Positions 1 through 7,031 of a stretch of DNA of 64,000 nucleotides are shown here, one piece after another. Position numbers and translations under genes: made by a program. The stretch is from Bacteroidales bacterium UBA1309. GTDB taxonomy: Bacteria; Bacteroidota; Bacteroidia; Bacteroidales; Dysgonomonadaceae. The stretch lies in contig DBTT01000011.1 of assembly GCA_002307185.1 (NCBI GenBank), positions 141,272 through 205,271 on the forward strand, read 5' to 3'. The notes under the pieces are model-generated. The model made no database searches and was not told the DNA's origin. It worked only from the letters and a program-made list of their open reading frames with translations. The stretch's first letter is position 1, and each line of letters opens with the position of its first letter.

Positions 1-248
1 GGACAGTCAACGTGAGCATAGTGGCGATTAGCAGTTTCGTATTCTACGTGAGATGTATTGATTGTAATACCACGTTCTTTTTCTTCCGGAGCGTTGTCGA
101 TAGAGTCAAAAGAGCGAAGCTCAGAAAGACCTTTTGATGCCAATACGGTGGTAATAGCAGCAGTTAAAGTTGTTTTACCGTGGTCAACGTGACCGATCGT
201 ACCAATGTTTACGTGGGGTTTCGACCGATTAAAATGTTCTTTTGCCAT
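1..248 (-). CDS. tuf: Elongation factor Tu, N-terminal part (gene runs off the window)
   Basis: EF-Tu is the GTPase that carries aminoacyl-tRNA to the ribosomal A site. The 82 visible codons begin MAKEHFNRSKPHVNIGTIGH, continue through the P-loop GHVDHGKTT, and reach the switch I motif ERGITINT and the start of the DxxG region (HVDCP). The rest lies beyond position 1. It is the last visible member of the rpsU-xer-hpf-tRNA-tuf group. tuf is absent from the str operon further along this window (fusA is followed directly by rpsJ), so this is likely the main tuf locus. Identification is secure; only the 5' third is visible. Confidence 0.98.
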   Translation of the reverse strand, partial: MAKEHFNRSKPHVNIGTIGHVDHGKTTLTAAITTVLASKGLSELRSFDSIDNAPEEKERGITINTSHVEYETANRHYAHVDC

Positions 249-344
249 AATAAAAAGTACTATTAGTTTTAGTTAATGATTGCTTCTTCAATATTATTTT
301 ATCGTTTCAATTAGCTTTAAGCTTAAAAGCGTTCTGAAATTCTG

Positions 345-417
<73 letters not shown>

Positions 418-424
418 GATTGTG

Positions 425-499
425 AGCGGAAGACGGGGCTTAAACCCGCGACCCTCAGCTTGGAAGGCTAATGCTCTATCTCAACTGAGCTACTTCCGC
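425..499 (-). tRNA. tRNA-Gly (anticodon UCC)
   Basis: Minus-strand cloverleaf with acceptor GCGGAAG/CTTCCGC, anticodon stem TTAGC/GCTGA with anticodon TCC, and T stem GCGGG/CCCGT. CCA is not encoded. Two normally near-invariant positions differ together: the D loop reads G18-A19 instead of G18-G19, and the T loop reads TTTAAGC, so position 56 is T instead of C. The pair 19-56 therefore becomes A-U instead of G-C. Confidence 0.94.
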
Positions 500-560
500 A
501 TTTGCCTTCGGTTTTCAAGCAGATATAAAATACAAGTCTTTATAAATGCTGCGTTTTCCG

Positions 561-634
561 AGCCTCTTGTCGGATTCGAACCAACGACCCCGAGATTACA
601 AATCACGTGCTCTGGCCAACTGAGCTAAAGAGGC
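561..634 (-). tRNA. tRNA-Thr (anticodon UGU)
   Basis: Minus-strand cloverleaf with perfect acceptor GCCTCTT/AAGAGGC, D stem GCTC/GAGC, anticodon loop TTTGTAA (anticodon TGT) and T loop TTCGAAT. The anticodon stem CGTGA/TCTCG contains one T-T mismatch. CCA is not encoded. In E. coli the order is thrU(UGU)-tyrU-glyT(UCC)-thrT(GGU)-tufB; here the same order is kept but no tRNA-Tyr lies in the 61-base gap before tRNA-Gly. Confidence 0.94.
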
Positions 635-735
635 GTAAATATCTAATTTTCGCACTTTTGATACATTTCTCAACGGAAACGGCGACAAAATTAGATATTT
701 TTTTTTACAAAACAAAGGATTACTCCGCTTTTTTA

Positions 736-1035
736 CTATTTAATTCGTGTTTTTTCTTTAAACTTCAGCAACTGTTTTTCCAACGCCTCTACGCTCAGAT
801 CGACAGCCTCTTCAAAAGTGTCGGCCACCTTGTTTGCAAAGAATTCGCCACTCTTTACTTTCAATTTAATAGAAGTGTCCTTATTATTAGATATTTCAGG
901 TTTTACCACCTTTAGAATAATATCTGCTTCCAAAATATCGTCAGAATATTTTTCAAGTTTTGCAACTTTTTTTTGAATGAATTCTGTCAGATTAGAAGAC
1001 GCATCAAAATGCAAGGATTGGATCTGAATTTTCAT
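736..1035 (-). CDS. hpf: Ribosome hibernation promoting factor, short form
   Basis: This is a 99-residue HPF/YfiA family protein. Members bind the 30S decoding region and help keep idle ribosomes inactive in stationary phase. The sequence starts MKIQIQSLHFDASSNL and shows the beta-alpha-beta-beta-beta-alpha pattern with the lysine-rich first helix (FIQKKVAKLEKYSDD) and the second helix FEEAVDLSVEALEKQL. The length fits the short class without the C-terminal dimerisation domain of long HPF. It follows the recombinase gene by about 40 bases and precedes the tRNA-tuf block on the same strand, so it is probably co-transcribed with translation genes. Confidence 0.93.
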   Translation of the reverse strand: MKIQIQSLHFDASSNLTEFIQKKVAKLEKYSDDILEADIILKVVKPEISNNKDTSIKLKVKSGEFFANKVADTFEEAVDLSVEALEKQLLKFKEKTRIK

Positions 1036-1074
1036 AACTGTACCTTTTAATGTTAGTATAATATGATAATTTCT

Positions 1075-1971
1075 CTAGGCCCTCGGATGGGCTTTTTCAT
1101 ATATCTTTTTTAATTCTTCCACAGATGTGTGTGTATAGATTTCGGTTGATGCCAAGCTTGAATGCCCAAGCAGCTCTTTGACCGCATTGATCTCAGCCCC
1201 GTTATTAAGCATCGCCGTGGCAAAAGAATGCCGCAGCACATGAGGGCTTGCTTTTGACAAGGTGGAGATGTTTTCCAGGCAGCGATGTACGATTCGATAG
1301 ACAAGCATAGGGTACAAAGGTTTTCCATTTTTCAAAACAAAAAAATAGACAGATTCCCTAACAACTTCCCTGTTACGTATATCAAGGTATTTATTTAGTA
1401 TCTGTGCTGTTTTGGGGCTGAAGGGAATTATCCTTTGCTTGTTGCGCTTGCCGTTGACGACCATCTGCTTGGCAGAAAAATCCACATCCACGTCACGTAG
1501 CTTTATCAGCTCATCACGCCGCATACCTGTCACATACAACAATTCAACTAGCGTGTGGTCGCGCACAGCTTCAAATTGGCATTCGGCACCCGTCAGGAAC
1601 GACTCTTCATCCAATAGGGGTTTCATGTCCACATAATTAACAAACGACGGAAGGGGCTTGTTGGCCTTGGGAGCTTTTATTCCCCGGGCGGGATTATGCG
1701 CCGCAAGGTGATGCTCCAACAGATAGCTGTAAAACGATTTTACGCCGCTCAATTTGCGGGAAATGCTTCTAGGAGAAACCTTCTGCTCCATCAGCGCAAC
1801 TACCCAACGACGAATCATGTCGGAATCGATTTGTTCAATATCAAACTCACCGACAATCCCGAATATAAAATTCTCAAATTGACACAAATCCGTATAATAA
1901 GAAATCTCCGTATGTCGGGAGTAATTCCTTTCATGACGGAGATATTTTAAATATGCTTCTACCTGAGTCAT
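1075..1971 (-). CDS. xerC: Tyrosine recombinase XerC/XerD type
   Basis: A 298-residue site-specific tyrosine recombinase, the class that resolves chromosome dimers at dif. The N-terminal SAM-like core-binding domain spans roughly residues 1-85 (YLKYLRHERNYSRHT). The catalytic domain carries the full set: Arg151 in TGMRRDEL, Lys175 in GKRNK, His244 and Arg247 in HVLRHSFAT, His270 in LLGHSSL and nucleophile Tyr279 in TEIYTHTS. These positions match XerD almost exactly. Length and position between rpsU and hpf, rather than in a mobile element, argue for the housekeeping enzyme. Whether it is the XerC or XerD partner cannot be decided from this window, so the symbol is provisional. Confidence 0.9.
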   Translation of the reverse strand: MTQVEAYLKYLRHERNYSRHTEISYYTDLCQFENFIFGIVGEFDIEQIDSDMIRRWVVALMEQKVSPRSISRKLSGVKSFYSYLLEHHLAAHNPARGIKAPKANKPLPSFVNYVDMKPLLDEESFLTGAECQFEAVRDHTLVELLYVTGMRRDELIKLRDVDVDFSAKQMVVNGKRNKQRIIPFSPKTAQILNKYLDIRNREVVRESVYFFVLKNGKPLYPMLVYRIVHRCLENISTLSKASPHVLRHSFATAMLNNGAEINAVKELLGHSSLASTEIYTHTSVEELKKIYEKAHPRA

Positions 1972-2022
1972 TGTCTTTCCCTTGGAAAAACGAATGTAGG
2001 TACTTTTTACGAATTTGCCAAA

Positions 2023-2214
2023 TTAATCTTCAGATTGCTGAAGTTTTTGCACATACACAGCATGCAATTTTTGCTTGCGCCCTGTAACAGAAGGCTTTTC
2101 AAAAGCCTGACGACGTCTAAGTTCTTTTACAACTCCTGTTTTTTCGTACTTTCTTTTAAATTTTTTCAAGGCCCTTTCTATATTTTCGCCTTCTTTCAAT
2201 GGAACGATAATCAT
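2023..2214 (-). CDS. rpsU: 30S ribosomal protein S21
   Basis: A 63-residue S21 protein, the small basic protein near the 3' end of 16S rRNA that influences initiation. The start MIIVPLKEGENIERALKKFKR and the R/K-rich middle (KELRRRQAFEKPSVTGRKQK) are diagnostic. It is the first gene of a minus-strand group that continues with the Xer recombinase, hpf, three tRNAs and tuf. A TAAATTTG box about 160 bases upstream could serve as promoter. Confidence 0.96.
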   Translation of the reverse strand: MIIVPLKEGENIERALKKFKRKYEKTGVVKELRRRQAFEKPSVTGRKQKLHAVYVQKLQQSED

Positions 2215-2371
2215 TTTTTATTACTTCGTATTAGTTATTATTTTTTTGAACTTCATTGTCTATAATCAGCAGAAGTTTCCCACGTATGTGCATTTTTTTA
2301 CACAACATAGGATATCATTCTGGATATGTTTACATTAGTAAATCAAAAAACCTCCCTTCTGTTTCGGGGTG

Positions 2372-2379
2372 CAAATTTA
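2372..2379 (-). promoter_or_regulatory. Candidate -7 element for the rpsU group
   Basis: On the minus strand this reads TAAATTTG, matching the Bacteroidota -7 consensus TAnnTTTG. No well-placed TTTG -33 element is visible. It would give a leader of about 150 bases before rpsU. Confidence 0.4.
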
Positions 2380-2431
2380 AGTAATAATTAGCAAGGTGTA
2401 AAATTTCAAGCCACTTTTTTGGAAAAAATCT

Positions 2432-2464
2432 TCACCTTGATCCTCCGGCTGAGGATCAAGGTGA
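2432..2464 (-). terminator. Strong hairpin, terminator-like on the minus strand
   Basis: A perfect 14-bp stem (TCACCTTGATCCTC paired with GAGGATCAAGGTGA) encloses a 5-base loop. Reading the minus strand it is followed by GATTTTTTCC, as in an intrinsic terminator; on the plus strand the following bases are not T-rich. No intact minus-strand gene lies upstream of it. Confidence 0.6.
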
Positions 2465-3282
2465 TGAAAAAGAACAGTATTCAGCAACCAGATTCATTTT
2501 GTGAGACTTGCATCTAAGTTATATGTGCAATCCATAGTCGCAAAACCAAACCATAGACAAAACTATTGCTTTTTATCTCAAGCAGTAGTTTCTTCTGTCG
2601 AAACTCACCAAGATAGAAGTCCACTGGATAAGCAAACGGTCAAATATCCAATATGCATTTAAAGTGCGGTATCATATCCACCTAACTTATCGTAAAAAAT
2701 AGATCTTGGACATTATTTAACTTGAATATTCGAATTTACATGTCAGTATCGTGATTTCAGGAATTAAAACCCTTATTTCTAGACTCAAAAAGACATCCGA
2801 ATCTCCGGAGAACGGCTATCCTATAATCTCCAACCAACCCTGCCGATACTCGATGAAAAAAAACTAGGAAACAATTATTTAACATTTAAATTCAGATATT
2901 ACTTATTATTAACTTACATTATTGACTTGTAGAAAAAAAAACAATCTATTTTTGCAAAGTTTTCGATTATCTGAACAAACTGAAATATTGGTCTTTACAA
3001 ATCCTATGCAAACTTACCTATATATAAAGTGAGGCATAAAAAATTCAAGAATTAGGTATATAGATTCGGGAAATAGCAATAACAAGCAGCCCAGCAAGAA
3101 AGCGACGAGCAAAAATCAGATTTCGCCTATCCATGTTGTTTTCAACCGAGGAATAGAATATATTTGGATAAAGCAAAAAAAGCTTTATTGTATTTTATTG
3201 ATATCACATGGCTTTATAAACATCCGCTTTAAGACTCAACAAACTTAAAACTTAACAAGAAATACAAAACACAAGAAACAAA
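2465..3282. other. Intergenic region without a recognisable gene
   Basis: About 800 bases of AT-rich sequence with frequent stops in all frames. I see no RNA gene or known protein. The minus-strand frames contain short open runs broken by stops that could be a decayed gene ending at the hairpin at 2432-2464, but I recognise no family. The right half probably holds the promoter and long leader of the peptide/fimbrillin pair. Confidence 0.5.
2922..2954 (+). promoter_or_regulatory. Candidate Bacteroidota promoter ahead of the peptide/fimbrillin genes
   Basis: TTGAC at 2922-2926 and TATTTTTG (TAnnTTTG type) at 2947-2954 give a near-consensus -33/-7 pair. The predicted start near 2960 would leave a leader of roughly 320 bases before the first gene, so other starts are possible. 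Confidence 0.45.
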
Positions 3283-3522
3283 ATGAAGTCCAGAAACAAG
3301 AAAAAAGCCAAATCCATTTTCGAAAGAGGTGACAAAACGTCCAATCAAAGCTTGAGAAAAAAAACTTTGCCTTATATCCCGCCCAACGTTGATGTGTACT
3401 ACGTCACTCTCGAAAGCGGCATCGCAGCAGCTTCCGCCCAAGTCAAGAATTCACAAGGAGACGTCAAAGAAGATTGGGGGGATGAGAACAACTACAACAA
3501 CGACATAAACTTTACAAATTGA
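3283..3522 (+). CDS. Small fimbrillin-associated protein, function unknown
   Basis: A 79-residue protein with a Lys/Arg-rich start and no hydrophobic signal segment, followed by a conserved-looking tail: a YVTLESGIAAASAQVK segment at about residues 43-58 and an acidic GDVKEDWGDE near residues 62-71. Short Bacteroidales proteins with an ESGIAAxSA motif and an acidic, Trp-containing C-terminus are familiar to me next to fimbrillin-type lipoproteins, and their role is not established. The stop lies 16 bases before the lipoprotein start, so the two are likely co-transcribed. The A-rich leader before the ATG is typical for the phylum. I do not assign a function. Confidence 0.75.
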   Translation: MKSRNKKKAKSIFERGDKTSNQSLRKKTLPYIPPNVDVYYVTLESGIAAASAQVKNSQGDVKEDWGDENNYNNDINFTN

Positions 3523-3538
3523 AAATAGATACCGTAAC

Positions 3539-5059
3539 ATGAAAAAGAATATTATAGCTAAAATCTTATGCCTCCTTTTCATACTGACAACTATTTCAGG
3601 ATGTGGGAAAGAGGCTGAAAATGGAACGACTTCTGAAGACGAGGCTGTGTCTGTCAGTGTGAACATAACTGGGGTTTCGGATGAGGAATCGTCTTCTACC
3701 AAAGCCAGTGAAAATTCGAATAAAAAAATTCTCCAATTTGGAGGAGGCACACAAATTACTAGTTCTATTGTGCAGGACAAAGCATCAAGCACAAAATCAA
3801 GCACGGAGACAGCATTAGACGACAGTGTCACATACCGCGTGATTGTATATAAAAACTCCGTCTCTACAAGCAACTGGATTGCCTCCAAGCAATTTACGGT
3901 AGGAAGCACCTCTGACAATATTTTCACCCTGACTTCGGGAGGCACTTACGTATTTGTTTGTTATTCGTTCAACAACACGTCCAATTTGTCATTCGACGGG
4001 AGTACCGGAAATATTTTATCAGACGTGAGTGGCGACGAAGACCTCCTCTACGAACAAACCTCAATGAATATTACGAATGGAACAGGTGCATCCCAAAATG
4101 TGCTTAACATAGTGTTTGGCCATGAATTCAGCAGACTCAGGGTAATATTCAATTCTGAAATAGGGAATATCACAGCACTTTCCAACCTTAGCTTCTCGCC
4201 TCATTACTCATCTGCTAATTTGGATTTGAGCGGTTCAACAGCACTGACCTATAATGGATCGCCCAGCACTAAAAACTTCACCATACCAACAACCCTCGGT
4301 TCAGCATCAGTCGAAACCGACTATAGCCTGTTCTGCCTCCCGTCATCCTCCGGAACACTCACGATCGGAAGCATCACGGCAAACGGCACAACAAAAAGCG
4401 ATTTGAGTTTAAATTACAGCATAGAACCCGGGAAAAGCTATACCATCACACTCACCTTAACAGGGTTGACCGTTTATGGCGCCACTTGGGCTCCTGGCAA
4501 CTTAATTTACAATAGTGCAACTGAAATCTATGCTTTTGCCACTGCAGATGCGTACGGCGACTATTGGTTTCCGGATTACCTTAAACCTCGGATTTTGGAT
4601 TCAAATTGGATTTATCAATCTCCCAATTCGACAACAAATGGGGGCAGTGGCGACCCTTGCAAAAAAGTTCTCCCAGAAGGTACATGGAGAATGCCAAGCA
4701 AAGCCGAAATTTCCGCCCCTGGCGCTTATACCCCAACGCAGACAGGCAGCACTTCGTACAATGAGCCAAACCGATACCAAGCAGCGCATTACGATAGTAG
4801 CGACGCAACCACAAATCCAGGGCTATTCTTCGGAATCCAGGTTGACCCAGGCATAAACAGAGTAAATTATTTATTTTTTCCATACGGAGGTGCATGTTTT
4901 ACGAATTACCCTCCAAATGGCCTCGGAACAATTGGCTATTACTTGTCTTATGATTCTACAAATGGCTATCAGCAGACTCAACTTGGTAATATCTGGACCG
5001 TTCAAACTGATCCATCTAGTTCTAGCACTGCGTACTCAATCCGTTGTGTGAGAAACTAA
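3539..5059 (+). CDS. Fimbrillin-like surface lipoprotein
   Basis: A 506-residue secreted protein. Residues 1-21 form a signal peptide ending in the lipobox TISGC, with Cys22 as the lipidation site. Residues from about 25 to 310 are Ser/Thr/Asn-rich beta-sandwich-like sequence of the fimbrillin type, including the FGHEFSRLRVIFN segment that usually marks the second fimbrillin repeat. The C-terminal 190 residues carry a WAPGNL segment, a DPCKKVLPEGTWRMPSKAE stretch and the ending YSIRCVRN, resembling the FISUMP-type paralogous domain found on some Bacteroidota surface proteins. I infer a fimbrial or tip subunit, or a related adhesin. No assembly genes are adjacent. The domain split is inference. 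Confidence 0.75.
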   Translation: MKKNIIAKILCLLFILTTISGCGKEAENGTTSEDEAVSVSVNITGVSDEESSSTKASENSNKKILQFGGGTQITSSIVQDKASSTKSSTETALDDSVTYRVIVYKNSVSTSNWIASKQFTVGSTSDNIFTLTSGGTYVFVCYSFNNTSNLSFDGSTGNILSDVSGDEDLLYEQTSMNITNGTGASQNVLNIVFGHEFSRLRVIFNSEIGNITALSNLSFSPHYSSANLDLSGSTALTYNGSPSTKNFTIPTTLGSASVETDYSLFCLPSSSGTLTIGSITANGTTKSDLSLNYSIEPGKSYTITLTLTGLTVYGATWAPGNLIYNSATEIYAFATADAYGDYWFPDYLKPRILDSNWIYQSPNSTTNGGSGDPCKKVLPEGTWRMPSKAEISAPGAYTPTQTGSTSYNEPNRYQAAHYDSSDATTNPGLFFGIQVDPGINRVNYLFFPYGGACFTNYPPNGLGTIGYYLSYDSTNGYQQTQLGNIWTVQTDPSSSSTAYSIRCVRN

Positions 5060-5077
5060 CGTTGCCTCTATAATTTC

Positions 5078-5113
5078 AGGTGATATTCTGGGCTTAGGTG
5101 ATATTCTGGGCTT
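5078..5113 (+). repeat. Perfect 18-bp tandem duplication
   Basis: The unit AGGTGATATTCTGGGCTT occurs twice head to tail, starting 19 bases after the lipoprotein stop codon and ahead of its terminator. It looks like a recent slippage duplication in the 3' untranslated region. Confidence 0.9.
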
Positions 5114-5134
5114 TAAAATAGAATCTTGCCCGGA

Positions 5135-5184
5135 CCAACATAAAGAAACCGACGTGCTTGTTCTGTCTCTTTATGTTGGTTTTA
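5135..5184 (+). terminator. Intrinsic terminator after the fimbrillin-like gene
   Basis: A 12-bp stem (CCAACATAAAGA paired with TCTTTATGTTGG) with a loop of about 21 bases is followed by TTTTAT. It closes the two-gene peptide/lipoprotein unit. Confidence 0.7.
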
Positions 5185-5306
5185 TATGTCAAAATACTTT
5201 TCCGCCAACAAACCCATTGTACAATTCCTGTAATCAGATGGCATACAAAAATCTTTGTCCTTTATTATTTTATGAATGCCCAATAGCTTTAATTGCGCAT
5301 TTTTTG

Positions 5307-5314
5307 TATTTTTG
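5307..5314 (+). promoter_or_regulatory. Candidate -7 element for fabI
   Basis: TATTTTTG matches TAnnTTTG and would give a leader of about 75 bases. A clear -33 TTTG is not found at the usual spacing. Confidence 0.45.
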
Positions 5315-5395
5315 TGCCAAATTTCAGTGCATACAACTAATTTATTTTTCAAACTTGCTATTTGAAACTATAACCTAATTAATATATATAACATT

Positions 5396-6220
5396 ATGGG
5401 ATACAATTTATTGAAAGGAAAAAAAGGTGTTATCTTCGGTGCTTTGAACGAACAATCCATAGCTTGGAAAGTGGCCGTGAAAGCCGTCGAGGAAGGTGCA
5501 ACGATTACTCTTTCAAACACAGCAATGGCCATGAGAATGGGGCAAACTGGCGAATTAGCCAAACAACTAAACTGTGAAGTAATTGCCGCTGACGCCACAA
5601 TTGTAGAAGAATTGGAGCAAGTTTTCATAAAATCCCAAGAAGTATTGGGCGGAAAAATAGATTTTGTTCTTCATTCAATAGGAATGTCTCCTAACGTTCG
5701 GAAAGGTCGCGAATACGATGACCTCGATTATAATTTTTATGCAAAAACAATAGACATCTCAGCTCTTTCATTTCACAAAATGATGCAAGCGGCAAAGAAA
5801 CTGGATGCCATCGCAGAGGGTGGTTCTATTTTGGCCCTGACACACATTGCCGCACAACGCATTTTTGCGGGATACAACGACATGGCTGATGCAAAAGCGA
5901 CACTCGAGTCGATTGCGCGTGGCTTTGGCTACGTTTATGGACGAGACAAAAACGTGCGCGTAAACACCATTTCCCAATCTCCGACATTGACAACAGCGGG
6001 AAGCGGAATTGGCGGAATGCAGTCTTTCCTATCATTTGCCGACAAAATGTCTCCCCTGGGAAATGCAAGTGCAGACGAATGTGCAGACTATTGCATCGTC
6101 ATGTTCTCGGACCTTACCAGAAAAGTAACGATGCAAAATCTATTCCATGATGGAGGTTTCTCCACAACGGGCCTCACTACAGCCATAGTAGAGGAATTCA
6201 TCAACAAAGGAGAAGCATAA
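5396..6220 (+). CDS. fabI: Enoyl-[acyl-carrier-protein] reductase (NADH)
   Basis: FabI performs the last reduction of each round of type II fatty acid elongation. The 274-residue protein shows the divergent SDR features of the family: an N-terminal nucleotide-binding segment GVIFGALNEQSIAW, the HSIGMSP segment after beta-4, and the Tyr-x6-Lys catalytic pair as Tyr160 and Lys167 in AGYNDMADAK. The proline-rich RVNTISQSPT segment and the C-terminal LFHDGGFSTTG are typical. It stands alone between a -7-type promoter element and a strong terminator, so it is probably monocistronic. The active-site residues targeted by triclosan-type inhibitors in other FabI enzymes appear to be present, but I did not test this by alignment. 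Confidence 0.94.
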   Translation: MGYNLLKGKKGVIFGALNEQSIAWKVAVKAVEEGATITLSNTAMAMRMGQTGELAKQLNCEVIAADATIVEELEQVFIKSQEVLGGKIDFVLHSIGMSPNVRKGREYDDLDYNFYAKTIDISALSFHKMMQAAKKLDAIAEGGSILALTHIAAQRIFAGYNDMADAKATLESIARGFGYVYGRDKNVRVNTISQSPTLTTAGSGIGGMQSFLSFADKMSPLGNASADECADYCIVMFSDLTRKVTMQNLFHDGGFSTTGLTTAIVEEFINKGEA

Positions 6221-6243
6221 GAGACAACAATATTCCTGACCCG

Positions 6244-6285
6244 ACAAGAAAGATGCTGTTAAATAACAGCATCTTTCTTGTTTTC
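6244..6285 (+). terminator. Intrinsic terminator after fabI
   Basis: A perfect 17-bp stem (left arm 6244-6260, right arm 6265-6281, core AGATGCTGTT/AACAGCATCT) with an AAAT loop is followed by a T run. This is one of the strongest terminators in the window. Confidence 0.9.
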
Positions 6286-6289
6286 TATG

Positions 6290-6319
6290 TTGCAATATTG
6301 AATAATATTTCTAAATTTG
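6290..6319 (+). promoter_or_regulatory. Promoter that decides the start of the Sua5/YciO gene
   Basis: TTG at 6290-6292 and TAAATTTG at 6312-6319 form a -33/-7 pair with normal spacing. Transcription would begin near 6325, downstream of the ATG at 6321, so the next in-frame ATG at 6351 is the likely start. Confidence 0.6.
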
Positions 6320-6350
6320 AATGCCGATTAACCATCATTCAGCAAATTTT

Positions 6351-6959
6351 ATGCTTGTAAAAATTTATCCCGAAAACCCGAACCAACGTGAAATAAGTCG
6401 AATAGTGGAAGTGCTGAAAGATGGAGGCTTAGTCATTTATCCCACCGACACAGTGTATGCCATAGGCTGTGATGCCTTGAATGTGCGTGCCGTGGAAAAA
6501 ATTTGCCAACTAAAAGGAATCAATCCAAACAAAAGCAATTTGTCTATTATCTGCTACGACTTAAGCAATATCAGCGAATATGCAAAAGTGGACAACCAGA
6601 CCTTCAAAGTGATGAAGAAAAACCTGCCGGGACCTTTCACTTTCATATTGGACACCACTTCACAACTTCCCAAAATCTATAAAAACAGGAAAACGGTTGG
6701 AATACGTGTACCCGACAACAGCATCATACGTGAATTGGTGAATCGATTGGGCAACCCCATCATGACAACCTCAGTGAAAGACGACGATGAAGTGTTGGAA
6801 TACTCCACTGACCCAGAACTTATACACGAAAAATACGAAAACAACGTAGATATTGTAATTGATGGAGGATATGGGGGAATTGAGGGTTCGACTATCGTAG
6901 ATTGCACCAACAACGAATACGAAATTATACGCCAAGGCAAGGGTGAATTGATTTTGTAA
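6351..6959 (+). CDS. Sua5/YciO/TsaC family, probable threonylcarbamoyl-AMP synthase
   Basis: Members make threonylcarbamoyl-AMP for the t6A modification of tRNA position 37; YciO-type paralogues have a less certain role. The 202-residue form begins MLVKIYPENPNQREI and contains the family signature YPTDTVYAIGCDAL, the ICQLKG segment, LSIICYDLSNISEYAKV, NLPGPFTFIL and VGIRVPDNSIIREL. An in-frame ATG 30 bases upstream lies at or before the predicted transcription start and is disfavoured. There is no C-terminal Sua5 domain, so it is the short YciO/TsaC class. The distinction between TsaC and YciO cannot be settled here. Confidence 0.85.
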   Translation: MLVKIYPENPNQREISRIVEVLKDGGLVIYPTDTVYAIGCDALNVRAVEKICQLKGINPNKSNLSIICYDLSNISEYAKVDNQTFKVMKKNLPGPFTFILDTTSQLPKIYKNRKTVGIRVPDNSIIRELVNRLGNPIMTTSVKDDDEVLEYSTDPELIHEKYENNVDIVIDGGYGGIEGSTIVDCTNNEYEIIRQGKGELIL

Positions 6960-6983
6960 TAACAATTTTAATACATACTTTTG
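6953..6983 (+). promoter_or_regulatory. Promoter of the S41 protease-thr operon
   Basis: TTTG at 6953-6956, a 19-base spacer and TACTTTTG at 6976-6983 match the Bacteroidota consensus. The -33 element overlaps the last codons of the preceding gene. The predicted start near 6990 gives a leader of about 40 bases. Confidence 0.75.
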
Positions 6984-7031
6984 CATTTCGCTGACTATGT
7001 GAAAAAATAGGTATCCATTTCAACTAATTTT

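Noticed and set aside
2900..3282. Invertible promoter ahead of the fimbrillin genes
   Set aside because: I looked for paired inverted repeats flanking the promoter and found only short, weak ones; the Xer-type recombinase nearby is a housekeeping type.
3229..3945. Minus-strand open frames across the fimbrillin locus
   Set aside because: They are antisense to well-supported plus-strand genes and have no recognisable domains.
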